Shown here in pieces: positions 1-17,360 of a stretch of 64,000 nucleotides of DNA. Both the position numbers and the translations under genes were made by a program. Below the pieces are notes generated by a model. The model worked only from the letters and a program-made list of their open reading frames with translations. It was not told the origin of the DNA and did not search any database. Origin of the DNA: Pelecanus crispus (Eukaryota; Chordata; Aves; Pelecaniformes; Pelecanidae). The stretch is from assembly GCF_030463565.1 (NCBI RefSeq), contig NC_134643.1, positions 81,589,721 to 81,653,720 on the forward strand. The letters are read 5' to 3'. Every line of letters starts with the position of its first letter. Position 1 is the first letter of the stretch.

Positions 1-47
1 GAGTGACTGTGTGGTACTTAGCTGCTGGTTGGGGTTAAACCACGACA
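1..47 (+). mobile_element. 3' end of an avian LTR (family A), cut by window edge
   Basis: These bases match the 3' end of the LTR seen complete at 2867-3418 and 17884-18505: a GAGTGA...GTGGT(A/G)CTTAG stretch followed by GGGGTTAAACCACGACA, ending in the canonical CA. The rest of the copy lies left of the window. The bases directly after it match the 3' end of a second LTR family, so this copy seems to have been inserted into that older element. Confidence 0.7.
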
Positions 48-111
48 ACATTACACGCTCCATGTGTGGAATATCTAAAAGAACCTGTTCAGAGAGTACT
101 GGACTCTGACA
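48..111 (+). mobile_element. 3' end of a second LTR (family B)
   Basis: This stretch, from ACATTACAC through ATCTAAAAGA to GGACTCTGACA, closely matches the last bases of the LTR at 25005-25671. Both end in CTCTGACA, the expected LTR terminus. The 5' part is missing because a family A LTR was inserted here. ACATT (48-52) would be the right-hand target duplication, but its partner lies outside the window. Confidence 0.55.
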
Positions 112-2866
112 GGCTTTATGGCCAAGGCCCTTCTTCCCAGGAGGACAGGAAATTTACGAGTTCCTATTCACTCACTGGAAGGTATATCAAAATCACCGCT
201 CTACTGACAAAGCTATATCGATTTCCTGAGGACAGACGGCAAGGGAAGATATCTCACGCGCAGATACAACTCTGTCTCCTTCCCAGGAAGGAAGCAATGT
301 GTCCAGAACTGTACAGAGATCAATCCCAGACTACTCCCCATTGTGCTGCCCAATGCTTGGGCAGAAATCTCAACAATCCTCTGCAGGCCGTCCAGTACTA
401 TGGCTTTCAGCATACATAAGATGTACTCCGACTACCACAGGGAGCTGTAAGGCTGTGTGAAACGAAATCCCAGTGAGAATCACTGATCTCAAGACTGGAG
501 GGTTAGAAACAATCCATACCTTCATCTTTACCTCCAGCTCCTGTTGGCCACTCGTGTTGGCTCTGACCACGTACATTGCTGTTGGGACCTGCATGAGAAG
601 ACTGAATGAATCGTACTGCTGGACCAGAACCTCAGGTAGCTGGCAACATCCCAGTTTGTGTGTTGAGGATTATGTCCACCACACGTATAATTTTCCACTG
701 GCACTCCACTGCTGATATAACAGATCAGCAATAACAGTTACAAATCCCAGCTAGTCACAGTTATTGGCAGCCACTCAATAGCAATTTTGCATGCAGTATT
801 TTAGGCAACAGTAATGCAGGTCTCCCCCCAACATGACTCAGCCATGACTTACTCCATTCCTGAAAGCAGATCAATGTCAGGAGGGAAAAAAATACGTACC
901 TGTTGTAAGAGGGGAAATAGGAAAGCTGATACCACATGGAAGCAGCTGGTACTTATCTAGATATTTACCTTCAGAAGGTGGAGTATGCAGTGTGGAGCCC
1001 ACTGTTTGCAATGGTACCTTCGGTTCTCTATTTCTTGTAACTGCCGGTTTTTTCATTAAATATTCTCTTGGTTTGTAGTTGTGTACTGAAAGCACAGAAA
1101 GCATGATGGGGTTTAGCTGTGATGTAAGGCAAGAATGGCTTCTACCTCTATCAGTCTCAGAATCCTACTTAAACTCAGTGTTTCTTACAACTTACTTTTC
1201 CCCTTCTTCAGTTCCTTGCTAAGTTCTATATGCTTGTGATTATATATAGCCTGCATGTTTGAAGCTATGTTCCCATCAATGCCTCCATTTTCCAACACTC
1301 TCAACGCATGGGTATCCAAGAGGTTATGGGACCTTTTGCATAGAAGAAATCTACATTCCCCATGGAGAAAATGTCGACAAATATGAAGCTTGTTGCAGTT
1401 GTTTTGCTGGCTGCAGGTACCATCCTTTCTGTTGTAAAATTGGCAGACCTAGAAGTGGGGAGGATAGATACAATATGAAATGGATAAAGCACGTTAGAAT
1501 TAGTAATTTTTTTCTTTGTTCTATAGGCATGCAGCTTTAACAGCAGAAAAACTGTGACTAAAAAGCACATGTTCATTGTGACTTCTTTAATCCGGACAGA
1601 TTTCTTGCATGGAAGAGCAGGCATTTTCAGCTGACTCATGCATTTTCAGTTTTGAAATTGTGCAGAGTTTTTTTCCAAGAAAAAGAAAAGCCAATCCAAC
1701 AAACATTCATTTTTGGCACTCCTAAGCAAGACAGTTACATAACAACTGACTGTTTTACAGTTACTCTATTAAAAAGCAAAATAAATAAAAAAAAAACCAA
1801 AACAAAACCGTAACAAAGAACAAGTGTATCCATAAAAACATAAATACTGTGTCGAAGGAGGTATGATTTCATGGAGCTGAAACTGCATTTGCACTTCCTA
1901 TTTGTAAAGCTAATTCTGCATTGAAGACTTGGGCATCTAAAAATTATAAGAAGAATGCTTTGAGATTAGAGTACATATGGAAAAAGCAACATGCTTCTTT
2001 ATCCATCTGCTCACCAAAAAAGAGATATGCAGTGAATTGGACCCAAGGAACAAGTCACACACCAAAACTTCCTTCATATTGCCCACCAAACACCACAGCA
2101 ACACTTCTGCTCCTGCAGCACAGAGGAGCAGCCCATAACAAGAAAGCTGCTTTGAGGAGGACACACAGGTGTCTGGCAGGCAGCCCCGACATCACACCAG
2201 AACTGTCACAGATCTCTTCCCAACCCCTGTTCCAAGCAACAGAGACCATTTTTATGCTGTGTTGCAACTGAATATATATAGATTTATATATCAGGTAGGG
2301 AATTAGAGATTGCTGGGATAGTAGCGCTTAAAAGACTAAAAAACCAGGCCAATTTCAACTGCAAAACAACTCTTTACTGGATTCATATTCATTAACCCAT
2401 TGCCAAAGGCGAGTTCTTCATTGCCATCAGTCAGTATCATGTACAGAACAATTAGCCTTTACAAACTTACTCTAAATTAGGTGAGAGCATACAAAGCCAC
2501 GGAACTGATGTAATTTCAGTAAGCACTGATGGCTACTATCCTTGATGGTTCTTAGCCTCCGAGGGAAGCGGAAACCAAAGAGGGTTGTCTTCTTTCTTCC
2601 CCATCTTCCCTCTGTCATTGTGGATACTTTATGCTTTGCTGCCCCTAACACTCCAAAGAATGCATTCATTTGCTTTTAACATCTTATTTTGGGGATCTGG
2701 ACTTGTTCTGGTTTTGCTCATTCTGCTGGATTATTCTGCTTCCATCAAACACCCTTCCTGCCTGCTCTGCAGGATTTTAGTTTCACCAGAGATCTTGCAG
2801 ATTTTACTTCTACATGTTTTCCTGCACCCTGTTTGCACAACTATATCACAACTTTCTTTCTACCCC
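112..2866. other. No gene recognised; intron or 3' part of the ZC3HAV1 locus
   Basis: No reading frame here resembles a known exon on either strand, and I found no match to the second pair of ZAP zinc fingers. Base composition is ordinary, with an A-rich tract near 1765-1810. A short minus-strand frame (about 520-640) ends at a possible splice donor (AAG/GTATGG), but its acceptor is weak and its product is not recognised, so it is not annotated as an exon. Confidence 0.5.
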
Positions 2867-3418
2867 TGTCCTGGTTTCGGCTAGGATAGAGTTAATTTTC
2901 TTCCTAGTAGCAGGCATAGTGCTGTGTTTTGGATTTAGTAGGAGAAGAATGTTGATAACACACTGATGTTTTAGTTGTTGCTAAGTACTGCTTATGCTAG
3001 TCAAGGACTTTTCAGCTTCCCCTGCTCTGCCAGGTGCACAAGAAACTGGGAGGGGGCACAGCCAGAATAGTTGATCCAAACTGACCAAAGGGCTATTCCA
3101 TACCATATGACGTCATGCTCAGTATAGAAACTGGGGGGGTTGGCCGGGGAGCAGCGATCGCTGCTGGGAACTGTCTGGGTATCGGTTGGCGGGTGGTGAG
3201 CAATTCCATTGTGCATCACTTGCTTTGTATATTATTATTATATTGTTATTATTATCATTACCATTTTACTTTATTTCAATTATTAAACTGTTCTTATCTC
3301 AACCCATGAGTTTTTCCTCACTCTTACTCCTCCAATTCTCTCCCCCACCCCACCAGGCAGCGGGAGTGAGCGAGCAGCTGTGTGGTGCTTAGTTGCTAGC
3401 TGGGGCTAAACCAGGACA
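2867..3418 (+). mobile_element. Solo LTR, family A (552 bp)
   Basis: The element begins TGTCCTGGTTTCGGC and ends TAAACCAGGACA, so it has TG...CA termini with an inverted TGTCCTGG/CCAGGACA end. It carries an intact cyclic-AMP response element (TGACGTCA, 3108-3115), a weak TATA-like TATAGAAA just downstream, an ATT-rich tract and an ATTAAA polyadenylation-type hexamer at 3282-3287. No internal viral sequence follows, so it is a solo LTR. No clear target duplication was seen. The same family recurs at 1, 8066, 17884, 21064 and 22644. I do not assign a database family name. Confidence 0.85.
3108..3115 (+). promoter_or_regulatory. CRE (TGACGTCA) in LTR family A
   Basis: A perfect palindromic CRE/ATF site just upstream of the TATA-like element of the LTR. 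It is also perfect in the copy at 22969-22976 and decayed (TGATGTCA, TGACGTCG) in other copies, as expected for CpG decay. Use by CREB/ATF is inference. Confidence 0.6.
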
Positions 3419-10037
<6,619 letters not shown>

Positions 10038-10327
10038 CTGGGCCCCAGGTTGCACTTGCCCATGAGGTGGAGCTTGCAGAGGTGCAGCCGCTCGCAGCCC
10101 CCGCACTCCTTGCGGACGCAGAGCCGCACGGCCGACACGGCCAGCACCTCCGCGCCGCCGCCGCCGTCCCGCAGCACCAGGAACCGCTGGGGACCCGCCG
10201 CCGACAGCGTCGCCTCCAGCTGCTGGGCCGAGAGACCGATGTGCTGCCGCAGCTCCGGCAGCCCCAGCCGCCCGCCCTGGGCGCACAGGGTCTTGGTGAG
10301 GAAGCAGCACACCGCCGGGTCGCCCAT
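10038..10327 (-). CDS. ZC3HAV1: ZC3HAV1 (ZAP) or ZC3HAV1L, first coding exon
   Basis: The exon encodes residues 1-96 plus two bases of codon 97. It starts MGDPAVCCFLTKTLCAQGGR, matching the ZAP family start (human [20 protein letters not shown]), the winged-helix-like N-terminal part of the RNA-binding domain. Next come a Gly-rich loop, VRLCVRKECGGCERLHLC, and the first CCCH finger: C84-x7-C92, completed by C99-x3-H103 in exon 2. The start codon has a strong context (A at -3, G at +4). The donor is CAG/GTGAGC. In mammals ZAP is interferon-inducible and restricts RNA viruses and retroviruses; that role is inferred here from family membership. Larger open frames overlapping this exon are repeat-driven artefacts. 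Confidence 0.92.
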
Positions 10328-10441
10328 CGTTCCCCCTCCGCCTCGGCCGGCCGCCGTGGGGACGAGACTGGCAGCGGCGGGGCGAAACCGGGAGGGGGGC
10401 GAGACTCGGCGGCCGCCGCCCGGCCGCGCTCGGGAGGAATC

Positions 10442-10451
10442 GAAACCGAAG
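10442..10451 (+). promoter_or_regulatory. ZC3HAV1: ISRE/IRF-like element upstream of ZC3HAV1
   Basis: The bases GAAACCGAAG differ at one position from the GAAANNGAAA core bound by IRF/ISGF3 factors. They lie about 115 bp upstream of the ZC3HAV1 start codon. A second lone GAAACC occurs at 10384-10389. Mammalian ZAP is induced by interferon and IRF3, so the placement makes sense, but binding is inferred. Confidence 0.45.
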
Positions 10452-10505
10452 GCGCGGGGCGGGGCCTGCGGCCGAGGGGGCCCCGACGGAGCGCGGGGGG
10501 GGGGG

Positions 10506-11526
10506 CCCTGAGGGAGCGCCTAGGGGACGCCGAGGGGGCCCTGAGGGAGCGCCGAGGGGATGCTGAGGGAGCTCTGAGGGGGCTCTGAGGGCTCCCTGAG
10601 GGAGCTCTGAGGGGTCCCTGAGGGAGCACCGAGGGGTCCCTGAGGGAGTGCAGAGGGATCCCTGAGGGAGTGCAGAGGGGGCCCTGAGGGAGCTCTGAGG
10701 GGGCCCTGAGGGAGCTCTGAGGGGGCCCTGAGGGAGTGCAGAGGGGGCCCTGAGGGAGCTCTGAGGGGGCACTGAGGGAGCGCCGAGGCGGCACTGAGGG
10801 AGCTCTGAGGGAGCTCCGAGGGGTCCCTGAGGGAGCTCTGAGGGGGTCCTGAGGGAGCGCCGAGGGGTCTGTGAGGGAGCTCTGAGGGGGCCCTGAGGGA
10901 GCGCCGAGGGGTCCCTGAGGGAGCTCTGAGGGGGCACTGAGGGAGTGCAGAGGGGACGCTGAGGGAGCACTGAGGGGGCCCTGAGGGAGCTCTGAGGGGT
11001 CCCTGAGGGAGCGCCGAGGGGTCCGTGAGGGAGCTCTGAGGGGGCACTGAAGGGGTCCTGAGAGAGCTCTGAGGGGTCCCTGAGGGAGCGCCGAGGGGGC
11101 ACTGAGGGAGCTCTGAGGGAGCGCCGAGGGGGCACTGAGGGAGCGCCGAGGGGTCCCTGAGGGAGCTCTGAGGGGGCCCTGAGGGAGCTCTGAGGGGGCA
11201 CTGAGGGAGCGCCAAGGGGTCCCTGAGGGAGCTCTGCGGGGGCACTGAGGGAGTGCAGAAGGGATGCTGAGGGAGCTGTGAGGGGGTCCTGAGGGAGCTC
11301 TGAGGGGTCCCTGAGGGAGCGCCGAGGGGTCCGTGAGGGAGCTCTGAGGGGACACTGAGGGAGCGCCGAGTGGGTCCTGAGGGAGCTCTGAGGGGGCCCT
11401 GAGGGAGCGCGGGGGGGCCCTGAGGGAGCACTTAGGGGTCCCTGAGGGAGCACCAAGGGGATGCTGAGGGGGCCCCAAGGGAGCTCTGAGGGGGCCTTGA
11501 GGGGACACCGAGGGACCCCTGAGGGA
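10506..11526. repeat. 22-bp G-rich minisatellite (about 46 units)
   Basis: The consensus on the plus strand is CTGAGGGAGCTCTGAGGGGG plus CC, period 22 (for example CCCTGAGGGAG at 10682 and again at 10704). Each unit is two related 11-bp halves (CTGAGGGAGCT and CTGAGGGGGCC). Common variants are GCGCCGAGGGG, GTGCAGAGGGG and GGGGTCC. Because 22 is not a multiple of 3 and the minus strand lacks stops in the unit, all three minus frames stay open for hundreds of codons. It lies immediately upstream of the ZC3HAV1 promoter. The runs of GGG and GGGGG could form G-quadruplexes. Confidence 0.95.
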
Positions 11527-11654
11527 TAAGGTGGGAGCTGGTGTGAAGCTGCCGCCAGGCCCAGCCGCCGGCACTCAGCACCGAGAGGGAAGCCCAGAGG
11601 CTCCCTCGGCTGAGAACCACCCAGGATGTTGTCCAAAACTGATGCTGCTATAGA

Positions 11655-12200
11655 TGTCCATTGTAAAGCCCTAGCCTAACTAACTAAGCTATACAATATG
11701 CTTTTGTTTAGTTAACGGATTGTCTGAGAGCAGAAGTCTAGGTGACCCTAAGTTCTACAATATGCTTTTGTTTAGTTTACAGGTTGTCCGGGAGCAGAAG
11801 TCGAGGTGATGTATTACTGACTCGATCAGCAAACCACGAGAAGTTGCTTAAGATCTGTCGAGAAGGAAATTAGCGGAAAGGTAATTCTGGCAGGGGGAGA
11901 GTGCAACCACCAACTCATGAGCCCCCTACCACAATTACACCCCAGACTCAAATTGAAGGACAACTGAGTGTGCTCACTAATTTATGTACTAGGTGAAGAG
12001 TTTTTAACCAATCATAACACTGCATATGTATTAGGGAGTCAAATATGGTAATGAATGTGTATATAGAGATGCTAACTTGATGATTTGGTGTGCTAGCATT
12101 GTGGGAAGCCACCTAGCACCCAAACTTGAGCAACTTTCTGAATATCTCGTCTCAGTGTGTGAAGACTGGCTTATTGCACACCATGTAAACGAGCCCTGTT
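11655..12200 (+). mobile_element. Possible LTR remnant with a duplicated 54-bp motif
   Basis: A tandem pair with ACAATATGCTTTTGTTTAGTT and GAGCAGAAGTC cores occurs at about 11691-11745 and 11756-11809 (period about 64). It is followed by AT-rich sequence and a terminal block with GTGTGAAGACTGGCTTATTGC. Duplicated promoter-proximal units and such an end are typical of retroviral LTRs, but no matching termini or target duplication were found. It could also be a different repeat. Confidence 0.35.
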
Positions 12201-12202
12201 TA

Positions 12203-12700
12203 GAATCATAGGACCATAGAGTGCTTTGGGTTGGGAGGGACCTTTAGAGATTATCTACTCCAACCCCCCCGCAGTGAGCAGGGACAGCTTTAACTAGATC
12301 ATGTTGCTCAGAGCCCTGTCCAACCTGACCTTGAATGTTCCTAGGGACGGGGCCTCCACTACCTCTCTGGGCAACCTGTTCCAGTGCTTCACCACCCTCA
12401 CTGTAAAAAATTTCTTTCTTATGTCTAGTCTAAATCTATTCTTCTTTAGTTTATATCCATTATTCCTTGTCCTGTCACAACAGGCCTTGCTAAAAAGATT
12501 GCCCCCATCCTTCCTATAGGCCCCCTTTAAGTACTGAAAGGCCACAATAAGGTCTCCCTGGAGCCTTCTCTTCTCCAGGCTGAACAACCCCAACTCTTTC
12601 AGCCTGTCCTCGTAGGAGAGGTGCTCCAGCCCTCGGATCATTTTTGTGGGCCTCCTCTGGACCCTCTCCAACAGGTCCATGTCCTTCTTGTGCTGAGGAC
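12203..12700 (-). mobile_element. CR1 LINE 3' fragment
   Basis: The CR1 3' end lies at the left (AGAATCATAGGACCATAGAG, the inverted 8-bp tail, then GGTTGGGAGGGACCTTTAGAG). The minus frame 12294-12713 encodes the C-terminal end of CR1 ORF2: [30 protein letters not shown] and [23 protein letters not shown]. The copy is 5'-truncated, as most CR1 copies are, and stops near 12700. Confidence 0.92.
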
Positions 12701-14787
12701 AACAAGGAGACAAATCATGCGAGAAGTGATTGAAAGGGGTGTGGGGTTTTCTTTTTTTTTTTTTTAAATGCCGGGTTCTTTGCTGTTTCTGATGTTTGAA
12801 TTTGGCAATGAGCTGCTGCCTGGATGAAACTCCATATATAGTATTGTTATCAGTCCCTATATATCAAGTATGGATCCCAGGCTAGTCCCTCCTAGAGCAT
12901 GTACATCAAGCAGAGCACAAGTGTCTGCTGAAGGATTTCCTTGCCTCCCTGCTAACTTCTGCTCTCTCTACCTGTACATAAGACTGACACAAACATAGCA
13001 CAGAGCATTAAGCCTATAAGATAGGAGAAAAACTTATCATACCCAAATAATTATAGTATTTATGTAGCAATGCCATTACTTTTCTTTCTTTCAGAATGGC
13101 AGTCAGCTGCTGATCAAGGCTGGTTGGAGAGTGGTGTCCTGGCAGGGGATGTGAAGCCGGGAAATGGCCAGTTCCTTAATGTTGAGGTCAGGCTTGGGAG
13201 GGTCTGTGGGACTGGGGAGAACCACAGCAAACAGTGCATTGGAAAGATGGGTAGAGGGCCGAGTACTAAATCCATTCAAGATGAGTTTTTGTATTCAAAC
13301 TGTTCAGTAATGCAAGCTTAAGAAACAGTAGGTATCAACTATTCCCTCTGGATCAGAAAGTTAACTTCAGCAGTAAAGTGAATGCCAGCCTGCGTTGCTT
13401 GGTGCTACTGCCTAATCTGAAAGGCATGCAAAACTACAGTCGCTCTACGAACAATGGCAGTTCACATCATAGAAAGAGAACCACCTCAAGGAATGGGACC
13501 AAGGTGGTACAGTCTGTTGTTTTGCTTGCTTTCTTGAAGGGAAAATGGAAGGACCTTTTCATCGGGCATATCTTCCCATATTTGTCCTCTTGCTATTATA
13601 CCTGAACAAATGAAGTAATTTAAAGAAATCAATAGAAAAGGAGAGGTACAAGGAGGAGTTTACCACATCAGTTCTAGCTTTAGAAAGGTAGATTGATAGT
13701 TCTGGGTAGGCATGCATATGTGCATTCTCAGGTATGCATATGTGCATTCTCAGGTTGTCAACAGGTTGTCAAGGATGATAAAACTCAGATCCATACTCAA
13801 TGTAGTTTCAAGACTGACTGACAAGGTAGAAAATGATTCAAACAGTGAGTCAGCAATGTATTGCCAACTCCAAACAGCAGATAATAATAATGAATTGGGC
13901 AAACCTTTCAGTCATTTGCTTATATTTGTCTTCTGTTTCTCAGCCAGTTCCAGTGAAAACATGCATTTATGCATCAATTCACTCAGAAATCTGAACTATG
14001 TGGGCAGAGGAGCTTTACTGGATACTTTTGGAACAGTATTAACAGCATGGAGCAGGAAAGCGAAATGAAACACTGCAAGCAGGAAGAAGCTGCAAATACA
14101 AGCAGGCGTGTTCTATTCTACACTTAAATACACTTAAGAAGGGTTTTGGATCAGTCCTGAGGGAAAGCAAGCAAAGAAACGTTACTGGATTTACTCTGTC
14201 TGTTAATATATTGTTTTGCAAATACAAATGCCCCAAAAACTTCACTTCCTTACCAACTTCAAACAGAACCAGTTTATGTGAAACAACATGATGGGGTGAG
14301 GCAGAAGGGATCACTGTATCGAGGAGTCCCGAATTGGGATTATTTTCACAGGGCAGCGAGTGATTCCAGCCTTAAATATCAAGCCATTTGCTTAAAGTTA
14401 GAAACTACTGAAAAAGTGGCTGGGTTGATGTAACCTCTATCTGCTGCTAAAAATGTAATGCCTGTACATCTTTCTCTCTGGTGTCCTCTACTTCCAGCTG
14501 TAAAGTCTCCTTGTTTGCCTTGGCTCTGGAGTTCACCTGACTCCTTAGTAAGCTGAATCAGCTTTCAGAGAATGGAAACTGAAATGTCAGTTGGTATGAG
14601 TCAACTAAGAACAGAAATGTGTGCGTGTAAGCACCAGAAGAAACAGCAGAGCAAAGGTTAAAAGAATGGCCTGCATTGATAACCAAACACACAGTTTTAG
14701 GCAGTAAAACTGAGAAATATGTCGTTTCTCTCAAACCAGGAAGACCTGCACTCTGTAGCATAGACAACTTGTCTGCGGAAGACCCTA
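12701..14787. other. Intergenic, no gene recognised
   Basis: No exon or large repeat was identified. A poly-T tract lies near 12750-12765, and a 21-22 bp direct duplication (GCATATGTGCATTCTCAGG core) at about 13714-13755. The open frames here are short and show no recognised domain. Confidence 0.5.
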
Positions 14788-17360
14788 CCATAGAATCATA
14801 GAATCATTTAGGTTGGAAAAGACCTTTAAGATCATCCAGTCCAACCATTAACCTACACTACCAAGTCCACACTAAACCAATCAAGGGTAGACTAGACTAA
14901 ACCATGTCCCCAAGTGCCACATCTACCCGTTTTTTGAACATTTCCAGGGATGGTGACTCCACCACTCTGGGCAGCCTGTTCCAATGCTTGACTACCCTTT
15001 CCGTGAAGAAATTTTTCCTAATATCCAACCTAAAACTCCCCTGGCGCAGCTTGAGCCCATTTCCTCTCGTCCTATCTCTAACTACATGGGAGAAGAGACC
15101 AACACTCACCTCACTATAACCTCCTTTCAGGTAGTTGTAAAGAGTGATAAGGTCTCCCCTCAGCCTCCTCTTCTCCAGACTAAACAGCCCCAGTTCCCTC
15201 AGCCGCTCCTCATAAGGCCTGTGCTCCAGACCCTTCACCAGCTTTGTTGCCCTTCTCTGGACACGCTCCAGCACCTCAATGTCTTTCTTGTATTGAGAGG
15301 CCCAAAACTGGACACTGTATTCCAGGCGCGGCCTCACCAGCACCAAGTACAGGGGGACAATCACTTCCCTGCTGCTGCTGGCCACACTACTCCTGACACA
15401 AGCCAGGATGCTGTTGGCCTTCTTGGCCACCTGGGCACATTGCTGGCTCATGTTCAGCCGGCTGTCTACCAACACCCCCAGGTCCTTTTCAGCCAGGCAG
15501 CTTTCCAGCCACTCTTCCCCAAGCCTGTAGTGTTGCATGGAGTTGTTGTGACCAAAGTGCAGGACCCGGCACTTGGCCTTGTTAAACCTCATACAGTTGG
15601 CCTCGGCCCATTGGTTTAGCCTGTCCAGGTCCCTCTGCAGGGCCATCCTACCCTCCAGCAGATCGACACTCCCACCCAGCTTGGTGTCATCTGCAAACTT
15701 ACTGAGGCTGCACTCAATCCCCTCATCCAGATGATTGATAAAGATTTTAAACAAGGCTGGCCCCAAAACAGAGCCTTGGGGAACACCGCTCGTGACCGGC
15801 CGCCAACTGGACTTAACTCCATTTACCACTACTCTCTGGGCTTGGCCATCCAACCAGTTTTTTACCCAGCGAAGACTACGCCCATCTAAGCCATGAGCTG
15901 CCAGCTTCCCAAGGAGAATATTATGGGAGACTGTGTCAAAGGCTTTGCTAAAGTCCAGGTAAATGACATCCACAGCCTTTCCATCATCTACCAGGTGGGT
16001 CACCAGGTCATAAAAGGAGATCAGGTTGGTCAAGCAGGACCTGCCTTTCATGAACCCATTCTGGCTGGGCCTGATCCCCTGGTTGACCTGCACTTGCCTG
16101 TTGAGTTCACTCAATATGAACCTCTCCATAATCTTTCCTGGCACCAAGGTCAGGCTGACAGGCCTGTAGTTTCCCGGGTCCTCCTTCTGGCCCTTCTTGT
16201 AGATGGGCGTCACATTGGCAAGCCTCCAGACATGAGGGACCTCCCCTGTTAACCAGGACTGCTGATAGATGATGGAGAGTGGCTTGGTGAGCTCCTCTGC
16301 CAGCTCCCTCAGTACTCTCAGGTGGATCCCATCTGGCCCCATAGACTTGTGAGCGTCCAGGTGGCATAGCAGGTCTTTAACTGCTTCCTCCTGGACTATG
16401 AGGGCTCCATTCTGGTCCCCATCCCTATCTTCTAGCTCAGGGGCCTGAGTACCCTGGGGATGACTGGTCTGGCTGTTAAACACAGAGGCAAAGAAGGCGT
16501 TAAGTACCTCAGCCTTTTCCTTGTCCTCGGTGACAATGTTCCCCCCCACATCCAGCAAAGGATGGAGATCCTCATTGGCTCTCCTTTTATTGCTGATGTA
16601 CTTATAAAAGCATTTTTTATTATCTTTTACAGCATTGGCCAGATTAACTTCTTGCTGAGCTTTTGCTTTTCTAATTTCCTCCCTGCAGGACCTAACAAGA
16701 TCCCTGTACTCCTCCTGAGTTGCCCACCCCTTCTTCCAAAGGCGGTAGACTCTCCTGTTTTCCCTGAGTCCCTGCAAAAGCTCCCTATTCAGCCAGGCCG
16801 GTCGTTTTCCCCACCGGTTCGTCTTATGGCAGACGGAGACAGCCCGCTCCTGCGCCCTTAAGACTTCCTTCTTGAAGAAGGCCCAGCCTTCCTGGACCCC
16901 TTTGCCTTTCAGGACTGCCTCCCAAGGGTCTTTCCCAACCAGCATGCTGAAGAGGCCAAAGTCTGCCCTCCGGAAGTCCATGGTAACAGTTTTGCTGCTC
17001 CTCCTCTTTACATCGCCCAGAATCGAGAACTCTGTCATATCATGGTCGCTAAGCCCAAGACAGCCTCCGACCTCGACATTTCCCACAAGCCCTTCTCTGT
17101 TAGTAAACAGCAGGTCAAGCGAGGCACCTCCCCTGCTAGGCTCGCTTACCAGCTGCGTCAGAAAGTTATCCTCCACACACTCTAGGAACCTCTGAGACTG
17201 TTGCCTCTCTGCTGTGTTGTATTTCCAGCAGATGTCCGGCAAGTTGAAGCCCCCCCCACGAGAACAAGGGCTAGCGATTGTGAGACTTCTGCCAGCCATT
17301 TGTAGAACGCTTCATCTATCTCTACATCCTGGTTGGGTGTCAATCTTACAGCTGGACATG
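14788..17360 (-). mobile_element. Long CR1 LINE, 5'-truncated in the endonuclease
   Basis: The 3' end lies at the left: inverted tail (CATAGAATCATAGAATCATTTAGG), then the ACCTTTAAGATCATCCAGTCC block of the CR1 3' UTR. ORF2 follows rightwards (see the next entry). Protein similarity continues past the 800-codon frame in another frame ([18 protein letters not shown], about 17260-17350). The copy therefore extends to about 17360 before losing CR1 similarity, within the endonuclease domain. Confidence 0.95.
14897..17299 (-). pseudogene. CR1 ORF2: partial endonuclease plus full reverse transcriptase (800 codons)
   Basis: The frame begins inside the apurinic endonuclease: FNLPDICW at residues 18-25 and the conserved SDH at 84-86. 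A linker follows, then the reverse transcriptase: [44 protein letters not shown], and the catalytic FADD box (F535-D538). The CR1 C-terminal part follows ([49 protein letters not shown]). This protein nicks DNA and primes reverse transcription of CR1 RNA. A one-base gain in a run of eight C (17250-17257) breaks the frame upstream, and the Asp normally before FN is Gly, so the endonuclease is disabled. The first ATG is a chance Met after the frameshift. Confidence 0.93.

Noticed and set aside
520..640. Possible minus-strand exon ending at an AAG/GTATGG donor (LPEVLVQQYDSFSLLMQ...)
   Set aside because: The putative acceptor lacks a pyrimidine tract, an in-frame stop lies shortly upstream, and the product matches no protein I recognise. 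A cross-species alignment would decide.
10506..11526. CRISPR-like array
   Set aside because: Units are contiguous 22-mers without unique spacers, in vertebrate DNA; it is a minisatellite.
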